This document shows positions 17,503-25,963 of a stretch of DNA of 64,000 bases, in pieces. A program made the translations under genes and the position numbers. Source of the stretch: an uncultured Eubacteriales bacterium (GTDB lineage: Bacteria > Bacillota > Clostridia > Peptostreptococcales > Anaerovoracaceae); contig OMZI01000005.1 of the NCBI GenBank assembly GCA_900315485.1, forward strand, positions 62,001-126,000, written 5' to 3'. The notes under the pieces are model-generated. The model did not search any database. It saw only the letters and a list, made by a program, of their open reading frames with translations, and had not been told where the DNA came from. The stretch's first letter is position 1. Each line of letters opens with the position of its first letter.

Positions 17503-17513
17503 GAGACAAGGCA

Positions 17514-18374
17514 ATGTTCGAAAAGATTTATACGGTAGACAAAAGCGGAGCTCAGCACAAGCTGTCAGCTCAGGACCTCAGAATCATGGTCAACAATGAT
17601 CAGGTGTCCGATCTGAACCTCATATACAGGGCGAATACGAAAAAGGCCTTCGCAGCGTTCAGACTTACATCCTGGCTGGACAGGGACAAGGCCGAAAAGG
17701 GCATCCGCGAGCGCGTCGTGAAGTTCCTTGTAGAGGTAGGCGCGTATGATCCAAGCAAGCCGAAGGGGCAGCGACAGAAAGAGTATATCCAGATCTTCAT
17801 GGATGAAGATGAATTCTCTTACTTCTGCGGGCTTCTTAAGGGCGGAAGGATCATGGATGTAATGGAGAGAAAGGAGAGGAGCGGCGACAGGGTCCCGTAT
17901 CTTCTTCATAACGGAAAGGGCGATGCCAAGAGGCTGAGGATCTACAGGGGCAGCAAGATGCCTGTGATCCTGGAGGCCGCGCAGGGTCCCGGAAAACTCG
18001 GTGAAAACGGACAGACGCTTCCTGATGCCTGGGAGGGCGCGAACAAGGATAAGGTCCGCAAGACAATGATAGGCCTTTCCGAACAGGAAATCGGAAAGAT
18101 CGGCGCTGCCGGGGAAAGAGCTCTGTCGATCCTGGACATGTGGAGAGCTTTCGGCAGAGAAGAGGAAAATCTCAGCCTTATCAACATAAGAAAAGAGGGG
18201 CGAAAAAACGACAGTGCCGGGCGCTACGATGGACGCAGCTCCTACAGAGAACAGGGGAGCGGACAGTCGGGGCAGGGCTACGGCAGCTATGCTGCAAAGG
18301 GTTCAGGCCCACGTGGCGGAGCCCGGGAAAGCAGCTACTACGAAAACAGCTATGCCTCCGGACAGGGCTGGTAG
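17514..18374 (+). CDS. hypothetical protein with SSB-like disordered tail
   Basis: 286 aa. The ordered part (1-215) begins MFEKIYTVDKSGAQHKL and is not recognised; the tail (about 225-286) is rich in Gly, Ser, Tyr and Arg (GQSGQGYGSYAAKG), similar in composition to the SSB linker. Position at the end of the ssb cluster suggests a role with single-stranded DNA, but no domain shows this. Confidence 0.6.
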   Translation: MFEKIYTVDKSGAQHKLSAQDLRIMVNNDQVSDLNLIYRANTKKAFAAFRLTSWLDRDKAEKGIRERVVKFLVEVGAYDPSKPKGQRQKEYIQIFMDEDEFSYFCGLLKGGRIMDVMERKERSGDRVPYLLHNGKGDAKRLRIYRGSKMPVILEAAQGPGKLGENGQTLPDAWEGANKDKVRKTMIGLSEQEIGKIGAAGERALSILDMWRAFGREEENLSLINIRKEGRKNDSAGRYDGRSSYREQGSGQSGQGYGSYAAKGSGPRGGARESSYYENSYASGQGW

Positions 18375-18395
18375 CAATTCTTTTCCATAGTACAC

Positions 18396-18467
18396 GAGTT
18401 TGCGGTCTCGTCAAAACCGCCTTGTGGTCCCGGTGGATGTGAGCAGGTTCGACTCCTGCAGGGACAA
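18396..18467 (+). other. tRNA-like sequence, incomplete
   Basis: A textbook T-arm GCAGG-TTCGACT-CCTGC (18443-18459) is followed by AGGGACA. The matching 5' acceptor strand is not found at the expected distance; instead GTCCC at 18427 pairs with GGGAC, giving a minihelix. Upstream ACGAG-TTTGCGGT-CTCGT forms an anticodon-like arm with an 8-nt loop. It is either a decayed tRNA or a tRNA mimic. Confidence 0.4.
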
Positions 18468-18481
18468 ATGGGGCATAAAAG

Positions 18482-18937
18482 ATGAAGAAGAAAAAGAAAA
18501 AAAGCAATAAGAAGGTTATTGACAAGACCACTGTACTTAAGACAAGGGCTGAAATGACGGATGAGGAATATTCAAGGCTGTCAAACAAAGCTGAGGGCAG
18601 ACTGCAGGAATACCTCTTCTCTGTTTCTTCCCCTGATATGTCAGTGTCAAGCAGGGCCAAAGTGACGGGTGTGATCGCTGAAGAGTTCAGGATCAGGCTT
18701 GCAACCGACGAAGCGTTCTTCAATAAGATCAACGGTTTTGTGAACGGCAGGCCGACTGCCACGCCTGCGGAGAGGACGGAGTTTTTCTTCGGTGTCGTGC
18801 AGGAGATCTGCAGACAGAACAGAGTGAAACAAAAGCTTGCCGAAAGATACCCGGATGCCTACAGGCTGCCGGAGAACAGAAGAAAGGCAGGCAGAAAGCG
18901 CAGGGTCTTCAAGGACCTTTCGGGCAGCTATCGCTGA
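18482..18937 (+). CDS. hypothetical basic protein
   Basis: 151 aa. It opens with a run of lysines (MKKKKKKSNKK), continues as an alpha-helical region and ends in a second basic patch (PENRRKAGRKRRVFKD). The composition suggests nucleic-acid binding, nothing more. A weak RBS (GGGGCATAAAAG) precedes it; it sits directly after the tRNA-like sequence. The 135 nt after it hold the pair CGGGGCGGC/GCTGCCCCG with a long loop and no other clear signal. Confidence 0.6.
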   Translation: MKKKKKKSNKKVIDKTTVLKTRAEMTDEEYSRLSNKAEGRLQEYLFSVSSPDMSVSSRAKVTGVIAEEFRIRLATDEAFFNKINGFVNGRPTATPAERTEFFFGVVQEICRQNRVKQKLAERYPDAYRLPENRRKAGRKRRVFKDLSGSYR

Positions 18938-19072
18938 TAGCTGATATGGTTTCAACTGGCGGGGCGGCATATATTGTCGTAATTAATTCTCCAAAATAAC
19001 GAAAAGCGCATATATCTAAAAAATATCAACCCAACACCGCTGCCCCGTCACGCGAATATATGCAAATGCAAA

Positions 19073-20830
19073 ATGGTAACAATACAGCAGATATCCAAAG
19101 AGTATATAAGGCTGAGTTTTGTCAGTTACTATCACTATGTGATACGTGACAACAGGCTTGAGGATATACCGGGCGTTGTAAGGTGTGACGCCAGGAAGTA
19201 TTGTGTTGTTCCTTTGAGCAGCCTGCCCTTCATAAGAGCAGAGTTCGATGGGGAAATCTATTACAAGACTCCGTTGTGGAAGCTCCTCGGCCAGAGCGAG
19301 CCTGAAAAGGCCGAGATAAAGTTCTTCGGACCGGAGCCTGATGTCCCTTCTCTCGCTCTTAAGCCGTATGAGTATCAGAACGAGGGAATAAAGTTCATGA
19401 TCGACAGGCTCAATAATGAAGGCTTCGTACTGAACGGCGATGGGGTAGGGCTTGGCAAAACACTCCAGACTATCGGAACGATCAAGTGGTTCGTGGAAAA
19501 CAGGGGCGCGAGAAAGATACTCATCATCTGTAAGAAGTCCATCAAGACTCAGTGGTCAGAAGAGATACGGCGTATTGCTGACTGGCAGAAGGTGCCTATC
19601 TTCGTCACGGGAAGCACCAAGAAAAAACGCAGTGAAGCGTATGAGGGAATAAGAAATTCCAGGACGGGGATACTTATAACGAATTACCATAGCTTTCTCA
19701 ATGATTCGGAAGAGATCAACACGGTCAACTATGACATCTGCGTGATTGATGAAGCGCATTGCATAAAAGGCAAGGACGGTAAGATGAACAACCTCATCGC
19801 AGAGACCGTAAGCGGAAAGAGAACGATCCTTCTCACGGGCACTCCGATAATGTCAAGACCCGAAGATATCTACGGCATCGTGAGCATGGTATCACCAAAC
19901 TTCTTCGGGACGTACGATGCATTCGAGGCCAGATACATGCGAATGGCTGACGGCAAGTTCGGAAGGCAGATGTTCGGCGTTTGGCACCTTGATGAACTTC
20001 AGGAGAAGATACAGCGCTTTCTGATAATGCGCAGTGCTGAAGATGTGGCTCTGGAACTTCCGAAGAGGAAGCTAAAGTGCATAACCTGCGAGATGGATTC
20101 CCTGCAGAAGCGGATGCATGAGATCGTTTCAGAAAGGATAGAACGTATAAACGAGGAGCTTGATAAGGTCGAGCTCAGCGGGATGCCTCATGAAGAGAAG
20201 CTTGCAATGAAGGCAGAGATCGCAAAGAAGATCAATGCGTACAACGCGCCGCTTCAGTTCATAGCCGACGATCCATCCATCTTCCGTTACAGAGACTGGA
20301 AAAAGGGGACTGTAAATTATCAGCTGGCCAGGAAGCTTCCCGCGAGCTACAGGATGTCCGAAAAGACCGCAGCACTTCTGGATCTTGTCAGCGAGATAGT
20401 AAATGCGGGCGAGAAGGCTATCATCTTCTGTCACTGGGAAACTTCCACGAAGATGCTGTGTGACAGGCTGGAGCAGAACAAGATAACAGTCGTGAGGTAT
20501 ACAGGCAGAGAGGACGATGAGGAACGTGCTGCGAATGTTGATGCGTTTAAAAGCGATCCTTCCGTAAATGTCATGATAGGCACAGACGCTATGGCCGAGG
20601 GTCTGAACCTTCAGGTCTGTCCGTTTCTCATCAATTACGAACAGGCAGATACTGACGCTCTCAAGGACCAGCGCTCGGGTCGTATACGCAGGATCGGGTC
20701 CAGATATGAGTCTGTATATATCATCGACCTTGTGACAAAAGAGAAGGATTCAAAGGATGTAAAGAAAATGCGGAAGATGACGAGGGATGGGGATATGTCC
20801 TCGGGGATCCTTGTTCAGGCGACCGCATAG
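19073..20830 (+). CDS. SNF2-family DNA-dependent ATPase
   Basis: 585 aa. Motif I GDGVGLGKTLQTIG (about residue 123), motif II VIDEAHCIKG (DEAH, about 224), motif III LLTGTPIMSRPEDIY, motif V GTDAMAEGLNLQ and motif VI QRSGRIRRIGS are all present, so both RecA lobes are complete. The N-terminal 90 residues resemble HARP/SMARCAL-like N-terminal regions only vaguely. Such proteins remodel DNA-protein complexes or anneal DNA. No Shine-Dalgarno sequence is evident before the ATG at 19073. Confidence 0.9.
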   Translation: MVTIQQISKEYIRLSFVSYYHYVIRDNRLEDIPGVVRCDARKYCVVPLSSLPFIRAEFDGEIYYKTPLWKLLGQSEPEKAEIKFFGPEPDVPSLALKPYEYQNEGIKFMIDRLNNEGFVLNGDGVGLGKTLQTIGTIKWFVENRGARKILIICKKSIKTQWSEEIRRIADWQKVPIFVTGSTKKKRSEAYEGIRNSRTGILITNYHSFLNDSEEINTVNYDICVIDEAHCIKGKDGKMNNLIAETVSGKRTILLTGTPIMSRPEDIYGIVSMVSPNFFGTYDAFEARYMRMADGKFGRQMFGVWHLDELQEKIQRFLIMRSAEDVALELPKRKLKCITCEMDSLQKRMHEIVSERIERINEELDKVELSGMPHEEKLAMKAEIAKKINAYNAPLQFIADDPSIFRYRDWKKGTVNYQLARKLPASYRMSEKTAALLDLVSEIVNAGEKAIIFCHWETSTKMLCDRLEQNKITVVRYTGREDDEERAANVDAFKSDPSVNVMIGTDAMAEGLNLQVCPFLINYEQADTDALKDQRSGRIRRIGSRYESVYIIDLVTKEKDSKDVKKMRKMTRDGDMSSGILVQATA

Positions 20831-20846
20831 GCGGGAGGGACCGAAT

Positions 20847-21140
20847 ATGCTGCCACTCGGAAACAATATAAGGCGGATGCTCAGGAAAAAGAAGATGAGC
20901 AGGCGTGAGCTCGGTGATCTGCTCGGGGTCTGTGAGGGCTCGGTATCACGGTACATCTACGGTGAGCGTGAGCCGAATCTTTCCCAGCTTGTAAAGATGG
21001 CAGATATATTCGGGGTCTCTCTTGACTGGCTCATCACAGGGAAGGAGGCTGCGGACAGAGAGCGGCTTCTTCCTGCGAAAAAGTATGTGTTGACCGTTGA
21101 GGGAAGCATGTTTCTCGAAGAGGTTATACACGAACAGTAG
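20847..21140 (+). CDS. Cro/C1-type HTH regulator
   Basis: 97 aa from ATG 20847 (RBS GGGAGGGACCGAAT). HTH: MSRRELGDLLGVCEGSVSRYIYGEREPN, then LVKMADIFGVSLDWLITG, the typical helix 4-5 of phage repressors. A 30-residue C-terminal tail follows. It lies just before the tRNA cluster. Confidence 0.85.
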   Translation: MLPLGNNIRRMLRKKKMSRRELGDLLGVCEGSVSRYIYGEREPNLSQLVKMADIFGVSLDWLITGKEAADRERLLPAKKYVLTVEGSMFLEEVIHEQ

Positions 21141-21145
21141 AAGCC

Positions 21146-21243
21146 GCGCCCTATTCGGCAAGGGGCGCAAGTTTTGACAGGCGCCGGTGTGGAGACTCTT
21201 TTGTCTGATCTCGTCTCCTGCGGTTCGACTCCGCAGACTGTCC
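21146..21243 (+). tRNA. reduced tRNA-like gene preceded by a hairpin
   Basis: Acceptor GACAGGC (21176-21182) pairs with GACTGTC (21236-21242) at 6 of 7 positions, and the T-arm TGCGG-TTCGACT-CCGCA (21219-21235) is perfect. Only 36 nt lie between them, too few for normal D and anticodon arms; AGAC-TCTTTT-GTCT is the only anticodon-like stem and has a 6-nt loop. A strong hairpin GCGCCC/GGGCGC (21146-21168) precedes it. No identity can be assigned. Confidence 0.4.
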
Positions 21244-21254
21244 ATGCTTTAGAA

Positions 21255-21355
21255 GCCCGCCGCATGCGCAAGACGGCGGGCGATACGGCGGACGCAGGAT
21301 TGCCATCCCTTCGTGGTGTCTTTCATAATGCGGGGTTCGATTCCCCGGTCCGCGA
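21255..21355 (+). tRNA. second reduced tRNA-like gene preceded by a hairpin
   Basis: Acceptor GGCGGAC (21287-21293) pairs with GTCCGCG (21348-21354) at 6 of 7 positions, with T-arm CGGGG-TTCGATT-CCCCG (21331-21347). The 37 nt between hold TGCCA-TCCCTTCG-TGGTG, an anticodon-like arm with an 8-nt loop, and no room for a normal D-arm. The hairpin GCCCGCCG/CGGCGGGC (21255-21281) precedes it, repeating the arrangement of the unit upstream. Confidence 0.4.
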
Positions 21356-21443
21356 ACCCGGCGGGAAAGCTGCCTTATGGCTGCAGCTCCCTGCTAACAA
21401 AGGGCATTTCGCCATAAAACGAAATAACCGCCGGACCCCTCAT

Positions 21444-21515
21444 CGGGATGTGGCGCATCGGATGCGCTCCTGGTCGGGGACCAGAAGGGAGCAGGTTCAA
21501 CTCCTGCCATCTCGA
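21444..21515 (+). tRNA. tRNA-Pro (GGG)
   Basis: A complete 72-nt cloverleaf. Acceptor CGGGATG pairs fully with CATCTCG (one G-U), followed by discriminator A. The D-arm is GCGC-ATCGGAT-GCGC, the anticodon arm CCTGG-TCGGGGA-CCAGA (anticodon GGG at loop positions 3-5, with C instead of the universal U before it), and the T-arm GCAGG-TTCAACT-CCTGC. The 5' CGGGATGTGGCGCA is typical of bacterial tRNA-Pro. No encoded CCA. Confidence 0.75.
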
Positions 21516-21596
21516 CCATCCGGTTTGATCGAGCCGGAAATCATTAGTCATAAGGATCGCATATTCAAAAGTCTTCTGACTGACATACAGCAAAAC

Positions 21597-21938
21597 TCAC
21601 AACCTTTATGTTGTCAACTACCCACCGCTTAGACTGACGTCTTGAAGCGGGGGCTTGTGAAAACAAGTCAGTTGATTAGCCTGAGTGCTCAGGGCACTAC
21701 GTTATCTGCGAATATACAGGTACCCCGGGATGCTCCACAAGTCCCGGGCACTACGGATATGCGTTAAACATCGGTGAGGGTAGCCGAAGTGCGTATATCA
21801 TCAAACCGCGGAATAACATTGGCGATGTGGACACCGCCCTTCGGGGCGAGGATCCGTATACACGCCTCTTCGGAGACACGGTATGCGGAAAGCCGTAAGG
21901 CAGCATGTTAGCACTAAAAAAACAGAAAGGAGGAGCAC
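21597..21938 (+). ncRNA. omega RNA (HEARO-type) of the first IscB element
   Basis: The 325 nt before iscB are non-coding and highly structured. The conserved scaffold begins GTCAACTACCCACCGCTT at 21613; CCGCTT pairs with AAGCGG and CTTGT-gaaa-ACAAG follows, then CCCGGGATG...CCCGGG, TGCGTATATCA and the CGCCC-ttcg-GGGCG hairpin. The same scaffold recurs before the third IscB. By the known IscB architecture the guide is the roughly 16 nt upstream of the conserved start (21597-21612), so it comes from flanking DNA next to the tRNA cluster. Confidence 0.8.
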
Positions 21939-23358
21939 ATGACGACTTTCGTTATATCGGCAGAAGGCGAAAAGCTGATGCCGACAACAAATATCAAAAA
22001 AATCCGAAAGCTCCTCCGATCAGGAAGAGCCAAGATCGTGAAGCACGCGCCGTTCACCGTGCAGCTTCTGTACGAGAGCGGAAACGCCGTGCAGCCAATC
22101 GAGTTTACGGAAGATACCGGCTATCAGTATATCGGAGTCTCTCTCAAATCGGAGAAGCACGAATACGTGAGCGCCGAGTATACGCTTCTTAAGAACGAGA
22201 AGCAGCATCACGACGATCAGCGTCGCGAGGTAAGACGCCCGCGTCGCAACAGAAAACGCTACCGCAAGGCGCGCTTCGACAACAGAAGAAAGTCTGAAGG
22301 CTGGCTCGCTCCGTCGCTCAGAAACAAGGCGGACCGCCATGTAGATATCTTCAAGATGTACTGCGAGGTATGCCCGATAACAAGCGTCACGCTCGAGATT
22401 GGACAGTTCGACCCGGCGGTGCTCGATGCTGTAGAGCAAGGCAAGCCCTTGCCGGAAGGCGTTGATTACCAATACGGGCCGCGTTACGGATACGACACGC
22501 TGAGAGAAGCAGTCTTCGCAAGAGACGGTTACAGATGCCTCTGCTGCGGTAAATCAGTTATAGAAGACGGCACCGCTCTCAGGCTCCATCATGTGGGCTT
22601 TCGCACGGGCGACAGATCGAACAGGCTCGGCAACCTCGCATCAGTATGCGAGAAATGCCACAGCCCGAAGAACCATAAACCCGGCGGAAAACTGTGGGAT
22701 ATGGCACCTCCTAAAGGCACGGCATCCGCAGCGTACATGAACATCGTCAGGTGGCATATCTACGAGGGAGTCAAGGCGTTTGGCGTAGACACACATATAA
22801 CCTATGGTGCCGTAACGAAGCGCACAAGACGTGATCTCAACATCGGAAAGTCACACGCGAATGATGCCTACTGCATCGGCAGCATGAGACCGAAACGCCG
22901 CACGAAGACGCAATACTTTGAAAAGCGCCGCCGCAACAACCGCATACTCGAGAAGTTCTACGACGCGAAGTATCTGGATATTCGTGATGGCAAAACAAAG
23001 AAGGCGGCGGAGCTCGGGTGTAATCGCACCTCGAGATCCATACCGCGAAGCAATCCGCAGAACGAGCGCGTCTTCCGCGGGGAGAAGGTGTCGAACGGCA
23101 GACGCAGTATACGCGCTCAGAGGTATCTGTACCAGCCGGACGACATTATCATCTTCGGCGGCAAGAAGCGCATGGTCAAGGGTACGCATAACAAGGGCTC
23201 GAGTGTGCAGCTTATTGGAGGAGGCGATATTTCGCCGAGAAAGATAAAACTTCATCACCACGCTGGTGGCTGGAGACAAGTAGTTTAATATCATGGGCGC
23301 ATTCCTCCCCGGCTTAAAGAAGCCGTGGTCTCCTGCGCTACGTAACGAGAAAGGTTTA
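21613..23358 (+). mobile_element. IS200/IS605-type IscB element without TnpA (copy 1)
   Basis: One end is the omega RNA start GTCAAC at 21613. The other end, after the iscB stop, carries CATGGGCGCATTCCTCCCC and a GGCTT/AAGCC hairpin followed by TCTCCTGCGCTACGTAA. Both ends are repeated almost exactly around the IscB at 45.8-47.5 kb. No tnpA is inside, so movement would need TnpA in trans. Confidence 0.7.
21939..23288 (+). CDS. iscB: IscB RNA-guided nuclease (copy 1)
   Basis: 449 aa; start ATG 21939 behind AAAGGAGGAGCAC. The N-terminal PLMP-type domain reads AEGEKLMPTTNIKKIRKLLR. The split RuvC has Asp59 (EDTGYQYIGVSL), Glu in LEIGQFD (about 148) and the final SHANDAYCIG (about 303-306). The arginine-rich bridge helix (REVRRPRRNRKRYRKAR) is at about 86-102. 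The HNH domain (about 195-246) has CLCCGKS, LHHVGFRTGDRSNRLGN and CEKCHSPKNH, with its catalytic His and two zinc Cys pairs. All catalytic residues look intact. IscB cuts dsDNA using the omega RNA encoded just upstream. It is nearly identical by eye to the copy at 45.8 kb. Confidence 0.92.
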   Translation: MTTFVISAEGEKLMPTTNIKKIRKLLRSGRAKIVKHAPFTVQLLYESGNAVQPIEFTEDTGYQYIGVSLKSEKHEYVSAEYTLLKNEKQHHDDQRREVRRPRRNRKRYRKARFDNRRKSEGWLAPSLRNKADRHVDIFKMYCEVCPITSVTLEIGQFDPAVLDAVEQGKPLPEGVDYQYGPRYGYDTLREAVFARDGYRCLCCGKSVIEDGTALRLHHVGFRTGDRSNRLGNLASVCEKCHSPKNHKPGGKLWDMAPPKGTASAAYMNIVRWHIYEGVKAFGVDTHITYGAVTKRTRRDLNIGKSHANDAYCIGSMRPKRRTKTQYFEKRRRNNRILEKFYDAKYLDIRDGKTKKAAELGCNRTSRSIPRSNPQNERVFRGEKVSNGRRSIRAQRYLYQPDDIIIFGGKKRMVKGTHNKGSSVQLIGGGDISPRKIKLHHHAGGWRQVV

Positions 23359-23518
23359 TGATGAAAAATCGATCCCTCAGCAGAGCCGAGGCTCAGGACT
23401 CTGCAGCGTGCAAGCTGCTAAGTGCTGCCGGGCCGGCTGCGGTTTCACCAGGTATATGCTGTGGCCGGCTGTTAACGACAAATTCAACCATTTACATATA
23501 TATAAGGAGATGCCGAAG

Positions 23519-24229
23519 ATGCTGAGACGGCTTAGGCGCAACGAAATAGAGACATTCTATACGGATCGGTATTCCCCGTATGTGCGAGAGCTTTCTCAGT
23601 ACGGAAGTACCGACGGGATGCAGGTCTTTAATATGACGAAAAAGGCAGCCTCCGGAGATCTTGGCATATACGTCTTCTCGGACGATGAATGTGAAAAGGG
23701 ATTCGTTATCGTCGAGCTGAAAGGAGATCTTCTCAGACCGAGACTCCTTCTTCATGCATTCTATGTGAATGAGGATTTCAGAAGGAAGGGCACCGGAACG
23801 ATCATGTTCGGTGAGCTTCTCGGAATGGCCGATGCTCCGCTTGTATCTACAGTTCTCTATAAGAACAGACCTGCGGTGAGGTTCTGGAGAAAGATGATAG
23901 CTGTCTACGGACTTCAGCCGGTATCTCTGGATCAGGACATCGTCTGTGGCCCGGTACGTGAGCCGGTATTCTGCGTGAGAAAGCCGGACGGTGTAGGCTG
24001 CGCTGACAGGATGCTCTGGCCTGTAGATATGCTTGGCCTTGCCAACAGGACCAGGTATGGGCTCCTCAGGAGCGGGATTCGCACTGTCAGTGATGTTCTT
24101 AAAACGAGGGAGGAAGAACTTATAACGATACGTAATTTCGGGCAGATCTCGATGGACGACCTCAGAGAAGCCCTGATCGACATCGGAAATGCCCCGAACT
24201 GGTCAACTACCCGCCGCTTAACTCGCTGA
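23519..24229 (+). CDS. GNAT acetyltransferase fused to an RNA polymerase alpha-CTD-like domain
   Basis: 236 aa from ATG 23519 (RBS AAGGAGATGCCGAAG). The first about 150 residues are a GNAT fold: FYVNEDFRRKGTGTIMFGELL is the acetyl-CoA loop (R/Q-x-x-G-x-G/A), followed by VLYKNRPAVRFWRKM. The last 65 residues, LGLANRTRYGLLRSGIRTVSDVL...LITIRNFGQISMDDLREAL, match the helix-hairpin-helix fold of the RNA polymerase alpha C-terminal domain. The final nine codons (WSTTRRLTR) are supplied by the end of the inserted second IscB element; without it the gene would probably stop right after GNAPN. The fusion suggests a link to transcription. Substrate unknown. Confidence 0.75.
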   Translation: MLRRLRRNEIETFYTDRYSPYVRELSQYGSTDGMQVFNMTKKAASGDLGIYVFSDDECEKGFVIVELKGDLLRPRLLLHAFYVNEDFRRKGTGTIMFGELLGMADAPLVSTVLYKNRPAVRFWRKMIAVYGLQPVSLDQDIVCGPVREPVFCVRKPDGVGCADRMLWPVDMLGLANRTRYGLLRSGIRTVSDVLKTREEELITIRNFGQISMDDLREALIDIGNAPNWSTTRRLTR

Positions 24230-24415
24230 CGCTTCGTTAGAAGCGGGGGCTTGTAAGGCGAGAGTAGTTGAGCAAGAGCGTGATGTATCTCACACTGCGG
24301 GATTTTCCCAGTCCCGCACATACTGGTCTGATGCACCAAGCTCAGGGAAACATCACCCGCCCATCGAGGCGGAGACTAACAGTTATAACTCAACTAGAAG
24401 GAAAGGAGGACGCAC
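24186..24415 (+). ncRNA. omega RNA of the second IscB element
   Basis: The scaffold begins GTCAACTACCCGCCGCTTAA at 24202 with CCGCTT...AAGCGG, TTGTAAGGCGAGAG, TGCGGGATTTTCCCAGTCCCGCA and TCGCCCATCGAGGCGGA-like stems. It is shorter than and different from the other two omega RNAs beyond the first hairpin. The presumed guide (24186-24201) is the last coding part of the GNAT gene. Confidence 0.75.
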
Positions 24416-25919
24416 ATGACATACGTATATGTGCTGAGCAGGAGCGGCAGGCCGCTTATGCCGACAGCAAGATGCGGCCATGTGCGCATCCTGCTGAAGG
24501 AAAAGAAAGCCAGGGTCGTATGCGGCAGGCCGTTCACAGTGCAGCTTCTGTACGATACAGACGAAGCAGAGCCATATCTCTACGGAGGAACAGACCCGGG
24601 CAGGACGAACATCGGCAATGCCGTCGTGACGGAAGACGGCGAGTGCGTTTACCGCGACAAGGTCGAGACAAGAAATGATGAAGTGGCGAAAGGCATGTCC
24701 GACAGGAAGAAGAATCGTCAGGCTCGGCGCAGAGGTGAAAGGCTCGTAAGGAAGCGCCGGGCGAAAAGATGCGGCACCCTGTCGACAAAGCTCGGAAGCG
24801 GCAGACTTATCCCGGGGACGAAAAAGCCTACGCTCGTGAAGGATATCATCAATCAGGAGGCGCGGTTCCGGAACCGGAAGAAGAGGCAGCTCATAACACC
24901 GAGTGTTAAACAGCTTGTCGACACGCATCTGAACCACGTCGATCAGATAAGAAAGATACTTCCGGTCAAAGGCTGGTGCCTGGAAGCTAACCGCTTCGCG
25001 TTCATGAAGCTGGAGGACGGATCGGTCAGAGGTATCGACTTCCAGAACGGCAGACTGAAAGGCTACGCCTCGGTCGATGATTTCGTGTACGAGCGTCAGA
25101 AAGGCAAGTGCTTCTGCTGCGGAGCCCCGATCGAACACTACCATCATGTGAAGGAGCAGAACGACAACGGCTTTGACGGACCGGAGAACAAGGTGGGTCT
25201 GTGCAATAGCTGCCACACTAAGATACATATCGGTGAGCTCGAGCTCGATGTCGAGGGCTTCGGCAAGAAGTATCAGGCGCTGAGCGTGCTGAACCAGGCA
25301 ATACCGTACATTTATCTGGGCCTTGTCGAACGCTTCGATGAAGAGAATGTCTTCATCTGCGCCGGATACGACACGAAGGAGATACGCGAAGCAGCCGGCC
25401 TTGACAAGGACCACGATATCGATGCTCTGTGCATCGCGTCGATGGCGACAGGCGTGATACCAAAGCAGCCTGAGGAACAGGCCTTCAGTGTGAAGCAGTA
25501 CAGGCGCCACGACAGAGCGAAGATCAACAATCAGCCTGAACGCACATACAAGCTTGACGGCAAGACCGTTGCGAGGAACCGAAAGCCGCGCATCGACCAG
25601 AAAGGCCTCGCATTGTCACAGTGGTACGAAAAGCAGGTCAGACTTTGCGGCAGGAAAGAAGCTGACCGCATGCTGTCGAGGCTGAAGGTAAGGAAGTCCT
25701 ACAGACGCTACAACAACCTGTACCGCGTCATGCCGGGTGCGATCGTTCGCCATGACGGCAGGATCGAAGTTATGGAGAGACAGCAGAACAACGGCTATTA
25801 CTTCAACCTTCGATGCGGGAGAATAAAGGCTTCAGAATGCGAGATCCTGCACCATAACGCAGGGCTTGTATATATTTAGCGATTCATCCCCTACCTGTAG
25901 AGGAAGGGGCTTTCTCGCA
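24202..25919 (+). mobile_element. IS200/IS605-type IscB element without TnpA (copy 2, divergent)
   Basis: The element runs from GTCAAC (24202) to the hairpin after the iscB stop (GCGATTCATCCCCT...AGGGGCTTTCTCGC, 25880-25918), a standard IS605-family end. No tnpA. It sits at the stop codon of the GNAT gene. Confidence 0.7.
24416..25879 (+). CDS. iscB: IscB RNA-guided nuclease (copy 2, divergent lineage)
   Basis: 487 aa; start ATG 24416 behind AAAGGAGGACGCAC. N-terminal SRSGRPLMPTARCGHVRILL is a classic PLMP domain. RuvC-I Asp60 (YGGTDPGRTNIG), the bridge helix KNRQARRRGERLVRKRRAKR (about 97-116), the RuvC-II Glu region (KGWCLEANRF, about 190) and RuvC-III HDIDALCIAS (about 340). The HNH domain has CFCCGAP, HYHHVKEQNDNG and CNSCHTKIH. 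All active-site residues appear present. It is clearly a different lineage from the other two IscBs here, with a longer C-terminus. Confidence 0.9.
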   Translation: MTYVYVLSRSGRPLMPTARCGHVRILLKEKKARVVCGRPFTVQLLYDTDEAEPYLYGGTDPGRTNIGNAVVTEDGECVYRDKVETRNDEVAKGMSDRKKNRQARRRGERLVRKRRAKRCGTLSTKLGSGRLIPGTKKPTLVKDIINQEARFRNRKKRQLITPSVKQLVDTHLNHVDQIRKILPVKGWCLEANRFAFMKLEDGSVRGIDFQNGRLKGYASVDDFVYERQKGKCFCCGAPIEHYHHVKEQNDNGFDGPENKVGLCNSCHTKIHIGELELDVEGFGKKYQALSVLNQAIPYIYLGLVERFDEENVFICAGYDTKEIREAAGLDKDHDIDALCIASMATGVIPKQPEEQAFSVKQYRRHDRAKINNQPERTYKLDGKTVARNRKPRIDQKGLALSQWYEKQVRLCGRKEADRMLSRLKVRKSYRRYNNLYRVMPGAIVRHDGRIEVMERQQNNGYYFNLRCGRIKASECEILHHNAGLVYI

Positions 25920-25963
25920 AAGTGTTGGTAAACGATGTGCAAACATCAGAAAGGAAACGCGAC

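Noticed and set aside
23408..23518. Longer N-terminus for the GNAT protein
   Set aside because: The upstream codons lie next to the IscB end and have no RBS, while ATG 23519 has AAGGAG at proper distance.
24383..25510. 375-codon open frame opposite the second iscB
   Set aside because: The plus strand encodes an intact IscB with all catalytic motifs; the antisense frame arises from its codon usage.
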